A stretch of DNA of 27,500 nt from Symbiodinium natans. Taxonomy: Eukaryota > Sar > Dinophyceae > Suessiales > Symbiodiniaceae. Below are positions 19,425-27,500 of this stretch, piece after piece. The position numbers were made by a program, and so were the translations under genes. The notes under the pieces are model-generated. The model ran no database searches and was not told where the DNA came from. It saw nothing but the letters and a program-made list of their open reading frames with translations. Where the stretch lies: contig CAJNDS010000100.1 in NCBI GenBank assembly GCA_905221605.1, positions 148,042 through 175,541 on the forward strand. Direction: 5' to 3'. Within the stretch, counting starts at the first letter, position 1, and each line of letters opens with the position of its first letter.

Positions 19425-20400
19425 AGCGCCGAACAACCCCAAACCATACCCTCCAACCCCAAGCCGAAGGCATCGACAAAGATATGCCGGCATGCGGCAA
19501 CTGGCGGAAGAGGCTTTTACCAGACTCTGACAACTGCGTCACCTGCAGCTTGAAGTGTGGTGGTGCATGGCACATCCGGGGCTCGTGAACTGACCCAAGG
19601 AACACTGAAACCTCCTTGGCGCCAGAAATAGTGGTGCAGGCCGAAGTTTCACAGGCACATTGGGCATACTGGATTTTACACGGAGGGCTACCTGGTCAAC
19701 CTGTATTGCCACCCACATTCCAAGACCTGCATAGCCAGCTCCAGCAGGATTTCCTTCTGTCGTGATAACCTCGCCGCAAAGGTGATGAAGCTACTGCGAC
19801 TACGATTACGAGATCTCCAAGAGCTCTACAAGCTGCTCCACACAGAGGGGCATGGAACACGCTGGGTTTTTGCTGCTTCGAATGCATGTAATCTCAGTAC
19901 CAGGTATTTTATCGTCATGTCCTCAGTTCGTGCCGACGCACCTACTTCTGAGGGCGGTGCAAAACGGCTACAAAACGGTAAGGACCGCCTACGTCGACCT
20001 ATAACCATAGCCCCGAGGCCCTAGATAAGCCCAAGCCCGCACAGCATGCAGCGAAGGTGCTGCTCGTCGACAACGCTACGTAGCTGTCGAAGGGAGTCGT
20101 TGACCTGAGCGGACAGGGAAGCTCGGCTTTGAAATGTCATCGTCACGTCGTGGGTTTCGAAAAAAGTGGGATTCAAGCGGCGAAAGCAGTGAATGTGGCT
20201 TGACGTGTGTGGAGTTCATTTTGGGGGCATGAATGTCGAATCTATTTGTAAGATTCGGTATAGTATCGGGTGAGTCCTCAAGTTCAATGGGGGTCGGCCT
20301 TAAAAGTGGCGCGACGACTTGCAAACAGAATCGTCCACGCCCCCGGGCCAGGCCAAAAAACCAAGAACCAGAATACAATACAACGAAACAATGTGAAAAA
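19425..20400. other. No gene recognised
   Basis: Several short frames on both strands (for example plus 19782-20024, minus 19420-19605, minus 20076-20420) with no recognised motif. Confidence 0.4.
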
Positions 20401-20417
20401 GTATTCATTTGTAGTCG

Positions 20418-20482
20418 CACATATATATATGTATATATATCTATATATGTATATATATATATATGGTCACCCCCCCCCCCCC
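20418..20482. repeat. (TA)n microsatellite followed by C homopolymer
   Basis: TA/TATG-rich run to about 20464, then 13 C at 20470-20482. Confidence 0.88.
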
Positions 20483-20730
20483 ATGATCTAGGTTTTGCTT
20501 TGTCCCTATAAAAACCCTCGTAAATACCGATTAAAATGACATGCTGGCTATGCTAGGCGATGTCCTGTTTTTGCACGTCTAGTCCTATGCGAGAAAACCT
20601 GTAAATAGTGAAAAACGCAGGTGTTTAGCACTACTTCCACATCACCACATAAAAAAAACACCCCAAAAACACAGGAAAATGCAATTTGGTAAACATGTCT
20701 ATGAATTATTTGCATAGGACAGGCTTATAA

Positions 20731-21325
20731 ACACAGAATTGTATGCAAAAAACACTTCTTTTTTTGCAGAATTTGCAAATTTTGACACAAATCCAAAAAT
20801 CCAAAAATCCAAAAACTCAAAACCATGGAGCCGGGAGGCCGCCTTTTTTGGATTTTATGGTTTTCTCGAGGTTTTTTTTTTTTTGGAAAAATCCAAAAAA
20901 ACCATGGTTTTTTTTGGATTTTATTTGCTCCTGGCCTCAAAAACCTAAAAAACACATGGTTTTTTTTGGATTTTGAGTGAAAATCAAAAAAAACCCTCGT
21001 GTTTTTTTTGATTTCAGGTGCTCCTGGCCTCAGAAACTAAAAACACACATGGTTTTTTTTGGATTTTCACTCAAAATCCAAAAAAAACCATGTGTTTTTA
21101 GGTTTTTGAGGCCAGGAGCAAGTAAAATCCAAAAAAAAACATGGTTTTTTTTGGATTTTTCCAAAAAAAACCAAAAAAACCTCGAGAAAACCAAAAAATC
21201 CAAAAAAGGCGGCCTCCCGGCTCCATGGTTTTGAGTTTTTGGATTTTTGGATTTTTGGATTTTTGGGTTTTTTTTAGCAAATTTTGCAAAAAATGCTTTT
21301 CTTGTATAAAGAATGTGTATTGTTA
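20731..21325. mobile_element. Long foldback element (inverted repeat, arms about 250-290 bp)
   Basis: The left arm (about 20731-20986) is mirrored by the right arm (about 21061-21325). Shared landmarks include AACCATGGAGCCGGGAGGCC with its complement near 21210, TTTTCTCGAGGTTTTTTT with its complement, and GCTCCTGGCCTCAAAAACCT with its complement. The loop (about 20987-21060) carries a further copy of the GCTCCTGGCCTCA...GGATTTT module. Both arms are built from TTTTTGGATTTT-type units. Frames on each strand encode near-identical peptides because of the symmetry. No transposase. It could be a MITE/foldback or a hairpin-RNA source; the element class is inferred. Confidence 0.75.
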
Positions 21326-21419
21326 TACGTTGTTTCTGCTAATGTGACTGCCTTGCACACACACAGAGAAAAGCACACAAACACACCCACCATTCGTTTT
21401 TTTCAATTCAGCCTATTCG

Positions 21420-23215
21420 GTATGCCGGGCGTGGCGCGATTTAATTACGAATGAGGCTTAGAAGAGGATGTCTTGGGATGTGGCGTCTTAATATGAAAAG
21501 CAATAAAAAAAAGAAATAGAGAGGGTTTCTTAGGGTGTGGTTCTTTTGAGGATGTGGACCTGCAATTCAAAAGTCTAATTGGACTTAAAAAAGAGTGGGG
21601 CTTCGAAGAGGATGTCTTGGGGTGTGGCCTCTTAATTTAAACGTCTATTTAAGTGGAATCACAAAGGAAGTCCAGTTGAGGATTTCTTAGGGTGTGGTGT
21701 TTTAGTGCAAACCTCAAATTACATTTCATTACGAAGCGGGGCCAGAGGAGACTTTCACAGGGTGTGGTCGGTAAAATAAAATTCCAAAGAGGTAGTAACG
21801 AATGAGGCTTAGAAGGGCGTGGCCTCTTAATTGTTTTACTTGGTTTGGTTTTACGAACGAAGCTGTGGCTTTACCATACACAGGTCTTAGGGTGTGGCCT
21901 TTTAAATTCTGTCCAAAGGGGTGTGGCCTCTAAACTTAAAATTCAATTTAAGTGGAATTCCAAACGAGTCCAGATGAGGATTTCTTAGGGTGTGGCGTTT
22001 TAATACAAACCTCAAATAACATTGTAGTATGAAGCGAGGCCAGGGGAGAATTTCATAGGGTGTGGTCTGCAAAATAGAATTCCAAATAGGTATTAACCAA
22101 TGAAGCTTAGAAGAGGATGTCTTGTGGCGGGGCCTCTTAATTTGTTTGTTTGACTTGGGTTTAATTTACTAACGAAGCTATGGCTTTATCATATACAAGT
22201 CTATTGACATTTCACTAATAGGCACCAGAAGAGGATTTCATAGGGTCTAGCGGTTAAATATGGAATTGTAAGTACATTCAAATACGAATGGGGGCTCATG
22301 ATATAAATTTCTGTCCAAGAGTTACATACGAACCTAGCCTAGGTCAGAACTTCTTAGGGTGTGGGCTTCTTACCTAGCATTATAAACTTCTTACGAGATT
22401 CTGTTACGAACAGGCCCCAGAATGGTGTGGCTTTTTTTAATACAAGCATCTTGGCAAATCGAGAATAAGTCTAATTACAAACGAAGGTCTAATGAGGATT
22501 TCTTGGCGTGTGGCTTTGTAATACAGAATTCTAATTAATCTTCATTACAAATAGGGGCCATAAAGGGATTTCATAGGGTATGGTCTGCAATATAGAATTC
22601 TAACTCGGTTTCATTGCGAGGAGGATGTCCTGGGGTTGGCCTCTGAATATACACTTGCTTTACTTGGGTTCAATTACGAACGAAGCCCAGAAGAGGATTT
22701 CTTAGGGTGTGGGCTTACAATATGAAATCAAATTGCGTTTCAGTACGAATGGGGCCAGCGAAAGATTTCACAGGGTGTGGGAAAAACAAAAATGTTCTAA
22801 ATAGGTATTAATCAATGAGGCTTAGAAGAGGATGTCTTGGGGCTGGGCCTCTTAATATGTTTTTTTACTTGGGTTAATTACGAACGAAGCTGTGGCTTTA
22901 TCAGACACAAGTCTACTGAAATTTCATTAAGAGGGCCCAGAAGAGGATTTCATAGGGTGTGGCCTTTAAGTATAGAATTCTTTTCGTAGGGTGTGGGCTT
23001 CTTATGTAGAAGCATTTTCTCAATAAAATAGGCAGGAAGCCCAGATGAGGATTTCTGAGGCTGTAACCTCTGCATATAAAGCTCTTGTGAGATTTTGTTA
23101 CGGACAGGCAGGCCCCAGAAGAGGATTTCATAGGGTGCGGCTTTTAATTGGCAAATTTAGATTTCCAAAAAAAAATTACTACGAATGAGGCCAGTGGCCT
23201 TTTAATTTTCATTCC
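21420..23215 (+). repeat. AT-rich diverged satellite with nested higher-order repeats
   Basis: About 24 copies of a core like GAGGATTTCTTAGGGTGTGG, at variable spacing of about 40-120 bp (mean about 70), joined by AATTACGAACGAAGC-type links. A segment at 21660-21830 recurs about 300 bp later, and a larger block (about 22075-22260) recurs about 715 bp later (22790-22970). Almost no open frames. Confidence 0.88.
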
Positions 23216-23271
23216 GACTTAGGTTTAAATCTCGCTTCGATGGGCCCGAAATGCCTTTCGACCTAGATCAT

Positions 23272-23352
23272 GGGGGGGGGGGGGGGGGGGTGAGCATATA
23301 TATATATATATATATATGTACATATATATATATATGTATATATATATATATG
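23272..23352. repeat. 19-base G run plus (TA)n microsatellites
   Basis: G19 at 23272-23290, then TGAGC and two TA-rich runs with TATGTACATA between them. Confidence 0.9.
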
Positions 23353-23447
23353 TTTTCTATGTATTTCTTACTCATTTATATTTTATGCATTTATTCATTT
23401 ATTTGTTTGTTTGTTTATGTATTTGCAGTCTTTACACACATAATATA

Positions 23448-23578
23448 CATATACATACATCCATACATACATACATACATACATACATACATACATACAT
23501 ACATACATACATACATACACGTACGTACGACGTACGTACATACATACATACATACATACATACACACATACATACATA
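23448..23578. repeat. (CATA)n microsatellite with GTAC-rich centre
   Basis: About 16 CATA units, then CACGTACGTACGACGTACGT, then about 11 more units. Artefact Tyr-Ile-His frames result on both strands. Confidence 0.92.
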
Positions 23579-23746
23579 GTAATATAGTTGGCTTTGAGCC
23601 GTGAACCGTAAGCTTCAACGTTCAAGAGAAACGCATGCAAGGCCGCACCAATCCTCATTCGGACATGTAACTCATCGACTCAGGGAGACGAGAATCGTAA
23701 AGCCTCAACGTAGAGGGCCTTGAGTTTCTTAATCCTCAACCTGCCA

Positions 23747-23783
23747 CACCCCCCCCCCCCTTCTCCCCCCACCCCCCCTCCTT
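23747..23783. repeat. C-rich tract
   Basis: Runs of 13, 6 and 7 C separated by TTCT, A and TC; G-rich on the minus strand, with quadruplex potential. Confidence 0.85.
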
Positions 23784-23784
23784 G

Positions 23785-25210
23785 AAGTCCCCAAGCTCCA
23801 AAGCAACTGAAAACCAAAACTCCGAGAGCCTAAATCCAGAAAGAACCCCAGGTCAAAGGCACCTCGTCCAAGGTGGTGGAGCTTTCGCTGATGTCTTCCT
23901 TCAGCAACCTCACAGAAACTCAGGGCTTGAAAGGATGCAGGCTTCAGGGCTTGAGGCATTACGTCAGGTTCGCTCAGGGAAGTTTCGTGGGTACAAGGTC
24001 TCAATTCCGTCTTGTCTAGATTGCCTAAGCCAACCATCACATCATGCAAAACAAACAAGATGCGACTCAAACAGTCACAACAGGAAGATATAGTTGATAA
24101 TCACAGGTTTGGGGTGGAGGCAGCGCTTCCACGGCCGCGGGCTTCGGGAAACGGGGTGTGGTGTTAGCACTTTTATAGGGGATAGGATTAGGGCACCCTT
24201 GGGGATATAGACCCTCTGAATAGGGTCCCCGTTTAAGAGAGCCAGAAGAGGGTCAAGAAGGGTTTCCTGGTAAGGGCTCCCGGCTCCCCTTATCCTCCCT
24301 GGGATTTTACTCGTGTCGGGGAGTCTTCCGCACGTTGCGCAGGCAAGACTAAAAACAAGTTTAAACAACAGCTGCTCCGTTGTGAAGAGAGAGCCCCGAG
24401 CTCAAGCCTTGTGGTGCTGCTTTCAGATGCAAAGTTGAGAAGGTTTAACGCCCCCAAGGAAGCTGTGACACGTCAAAATCTCGAAGCCTCAACCTACAAG
24501 TCGCCCGCGACGGCTTACCATCTCCCTGACAGGATGTGCAATGCGCAAGGAAGGGAAGCGGACTTTTGACTGCACGCGCGCCTGACCTAGCAGGACATAT
24601 TCGAATGTCTGTTCCCTTGAAGGAGTATACAACCCAACAGCCTCTACGGCCTATTCGCCTGCGCAACAACTGAAACCGCACGTCGCAGTCCGAGGAGCAT
24701 TGGCTTCGATGACATGGGCCAAAACGAGCACGCTTCCAATCAGAGCTGCGCTTTGCTAAGAAGTTCCCGGGCCCCGGGTCACGGCCATGAAAGGAGCTGC
24801 GGAGAGGACAGAGGCACTCACGGAACACAACATAAGTTGACTACAACACCCTGGACCACGGCATCCAGTCTCTCATGGGATCAATCACCTTTTCTGCCAC
24901 AAAACGTGCCCGAGCACACCTGAAAACCAAACCCTACGTCCTTGACTATAGCTGTAAGCATTGGCAGAAGTAGTTCGCCGATAATGTAAAGTGCTGATTC
25001 GCCTTATACGGGTACACTAATCAGCATACGACACTAAAGAAGTGTCTTAAGAGGAAAGCTTGTCCTATAATTTGGGTTTCGGACGTCGGTGAACTGGATA
25101 GGAGCGGGGATCAGCATAGCAGCCGGGCATGTGCAACGATCAGAACCGCGGTGCTGACTCGGGGTGGCAACTGCGCCCTATAGGTAAGTCTCAGCTGTTG
25201 GCACAACATG
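23785..25210. other. No gene recognised
   Basis: Opposed frames of 97-127 codons at 23729-24093, 24075-24368 and 24445-24828. Composition is protein-like in places, but I see no known motif and no confirmed splice structure. Confidence 0.4.
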
Positions 25211-25259
25211 TGAAGTGCGCCCCCCGTTCTGCCTTATCGCGTACGTTTTCTTACGCAAG

Positions 25260-25444
25260 GAGCAGCTGGACCCGCAAAAAACTTCGAGTCCCAGCCTTCG
25301 AACCGGTTGGCTTATGTGAGGTATTCGACGGAATCTGATGGAAATCGAAGAAGCGATGAACAGACGTTAAGCGCGATGAGTCTGAAAGTGGATTCACAAG
25401 GCGGTTCTAAAGTTGTGGACTTTGCAAGCGTAAGAAAAAACCAT
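25260..25444 (+). other. Candidate exon of an unrecognised gene
   Basis: After an acceptor-like TTTTCTTACGCAAG|GA, the frame reads AAGPAKNFESQPSNRLAYVR then YSTESDGNRRSDEQTLSAMS and ends KVVDFASVRKNH at a consensus donor CCAT|GTAAGT. Acceptor type (AAG|G), exon size and donor match the channel gene's exons. No family recognised. A further stretch 25497-25547 (WNFVLVQPEFTRVFAAP) ends at CACCG|GTAAGA and could be another exon, though the gap between them is only 52 nt. Confidence 0.35.
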
Positions 25445-25559
25445 GTAAGTTGCTTGAAGGTGTGAGGTTGTCTTTCTGAAAGTCCTTGCGTTGAAGTGGA
25501 ATTTTGTTTTGGTGCAACCAGAGTTTACACGCGTATTTGCTGCACCGGTAAGAATCCCC

Positions 25560-27040
25560 CGCTTGTTTTCAAGTCAGAAAAGATGCGATGGATTTCTCCA
25601 GAGACGAAAGACAAGGAATGAAGACTTTCAGCTGCCCCGACATAAACTGGGCTTCAGGCATCGATGGTTGGGCATAGGAGTTGCATGGAGTTGCTAGCCT
25701 CTATATGACAACCTGTTTGTGCAGCATCTGACGCGACTTGGCTGCTGCGTGCTTGCTGCACACTGAGAGGTCTAGGTGAAAGTGCCTCCTGAATGCAGAC
25801 CGGATAACCGAGAAAACAACCAGGAGTCTCACACCATCTGCATCAAATTCCTGTGCGAGTCTCGCGCTCAAGCGATGAACATAGTTCTAACATCTCATGA
25901 TCACATGGGGCCTTAGCAGTGGCCAGGACCCAATGCGGTCGAAATGCATCGTTTAGAAAGTAGGGTGTATGCATCTGGACATTCATGGCTTTCGGTACCG
26001 GTTTCCAAAGGCAGTCGGGACGTGACGGGACGTGGAAGCAATTCTGGGAACCAGGCCCCTCGTGGAAGCCGGATGAAGCCGTATGTGCCAAGAATGCCAG
26101 TACATATCGTAGTGTCGCTCTGATGGGCCCTCGGCAAACCAAGCCTTGTGCTCGGAACCTGTGAATGACACCGAAAGCTGACTTGCTGAGCTCGAACCCT
26201 TCAATACCTGAGTACCTAAACGCTCTGAATTCCCAAGCCCGAAGTTCTGACCTCTACAGCCTGAAGCCCATCCTGTAGCAAAGCGAAACAACGAGAACAG
26301 CGTATGCCGCAAATCTCTGGCTGAGACATCTAGCCCTCGGGGCACGTCCTCTGGGACAGGCAAAACTGACGGTCAAGCTATCCACTTGCTTGACATATCC
26401 GTTCTATTCCCAAGGACACACCTCATCGAATCCACGACCTCTTTTGAAAAGATCTGCTTTCGGGTTACGCAAGGCCACTAAAGACAAGCCTTGCTTAACC
26501 CGAAAGCAGCACAGGACACCACAATGGCCTGGACACTTAGACTGCTTAAAGCCAATCATCTTAAAACTCAGCATCAAGAGTCTTACAGGTTTCCTGGGCG
26601 GCAGGCATCGTAAACATCTTCAAAGGAGACATATGTATATGTGTATGCAGGGCTCTTGTAGTTTGCTGAGGTCAAAGAGTTGGGGGCTCAGTTGCTGTGC
26701 TCCCCGAAGAATCGGGAACCAGAGCCCCTAGAAAGCTTGGTCGCTGCTCAGCAGTTGCCGCTTCATCCGGCAAACCAAGAGAAATTGAAAGAGCTCTCCA
26801 AGATTGCACTTGGATCACTCATGGCCTACATGCTCTTGCATCTTGCAAGCCAGGTCAAGAAATTGAACCTAGCAAAGCTTCCTTTAAGGGCGGCTTCGCC
26901 GAAAGAACCCCGTCAGGTCTGTCAGGAATCAACCCACACTGGCCTGACAAGGTGGCTTTGGGTTAGGGACGGTTTGGGCTTCTGGGCTCCATGAGCAGTG
27001 GAACCTAAGCAACAACAAGCCGTGCAGGCGACTCCTCGCA
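25560..27040. other. No gene recognised
   Basis: Longest frames: minus 25843-26142 and 25983-26363, plus 26390-26731 and 26680-26994. The minus frame 25843-26142 has a protein-like end (KPVPKAMNVQMHTPYFL, then DHEMLELCSSLERETRTGI), but neither splice sites nor a family could be assigned. Confidence 0.4.
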
Positions 27041-27047
27041 ACAAAGG

Positions 27048-27220
27048 GACCCCTAAACCATATCAACCTTGATACCCCTACAAGCCCTGTTCAGCCCTTT
27101 TCACCCAAACAAACCGCAAAAGCCTTTGAGCCCGACAAGCCCTAAACACCGAAAAAAAACCCCAAGCCCGAAAGATCAGCCTCGGAGTTCCAGATCTCAA
27201 GCCCTAAAATGCCCTAAAGA
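27048..27220 (-). repeat. Highly degenerate CCCTAAA-derived sequence
   Basis: Scattered CCCTAAACC, CCCTACAAGCCC, AAGCCCTAAACACC and AAGCCCTAAAATGCC pieces, suggesting an old, decayed telomere-like array. Confidence 0.5.
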
Positions 27221-27500
27221 CTTGACAGGGGTTCCTGCCGGATGAGCTTAAATCGACTGCTGGGTCTTCGCAAATCAAACGGCTTTTGGGGGTACATGTA
27301 CCAAGACGAATTCTATTGGAAGAGTCTGGGACAATGTTGTTGGGGAGTCACAGGATGCAGCAATGTCGTTTCCAAGGGTTGTAGCTGTTGTGAGGAAAGC
27401 GCCCATGCGCAACATGCGCAACACAGCCTTCAAATTCAGCTCATCCGGAGAAACTGGGTTTCAAACATGGAGATCACGGAGTCGCGAAAGCTGCGGTGGG

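Noticed and set aside
20725-21347. Several Phe/Lys/Trp-rich frames on both strands
   Set aside because: Near-identical peptides from the two arms of the foldback; product of TTTTTGGATTTT units, not genes.
23251-23658. Tyr/Ile/His-rich frames of 67-117 codons
   Set aside because: Translation of TA and CATA microsatellites.
1-27500. Dinoflagellate spliced-leader relic
   Set aside because: I found no clear match to the conserved spliced-leader 3' part (GGCTCAAG context) next to any candidate start.

Overview
This looks like nuclear DNA of a dinoflagellate, most likely Symbiodiniaceae-like, although the family-level guess is inference. There are no long uninterrupted genes. One gene is split into many very short exons (about 28 to 140 nt) by introns of about 0.2 to 3.9 kb. 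Almost every acceptor I could place reads AG|G, and several donors look like GC rather than GT. Interstitial TTTAGGG/CCCTAAA telomere-type arrays and simple repeats are everywhere. The longest open frames are shadows or low-complexity artefacts, so the annotation rests on recognising protein motifs in short minus-strand frames.

Left half (about 0.6-13.5 kb): a minus-strand gene for a single-domain voltage-gated cation channel with a C-terminal EF-hand pair. Reading right to left, I recovered S2 (13401-13527), S3 (13003-13110), the S4 voltage sensor over two exons (9021-9074, 8771-8805), a possible S4-S5 linker and S5 (7781-7808, 7324-7404), the pore helix (6233-6282), the filter (5880-5912), S6 (5447-5527), a post-S6 helix (about 5058-5195), EF-hand 1 (3154-3216), the inter-EF helix (2226-2290) and EF-hand 2 (619-671). 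Reading phase is compatible at most adjacent junctions. S1 and the N-terminus, the S5-pore linker, the exon before EF-hand 1 and the C-terminal end were not found; the gene probably runs off the left edge.

Introns of this gene hold telomere-like arrays, a 42-bp tandem repeat, an unusual 1.15-kb block mixing AAATCTTTAAA-type and GGGGGCCCC-type motifs, small foldbacks and microsatellites.

Right half (about 13.6-27.5 kb): no gene could be identified with confidence. It holds more telomere-like arrays, microsatellites, a foldback element of about 0.6 kb (20731-21325) and an AT-rich, 1.8-kb diverged satellite with nested about 300-bp and about 715-bp higher-order periods (21420-23215). A few open stretches with splice-like borders, best at 25260-25444 on the plus strand, may be exons of unrecognised genes.

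The channel would sit in a membrane, open on voltage change through an S4 with eight regularly spaced arginines, and be tuned by Ca2+ through its EF-hands.
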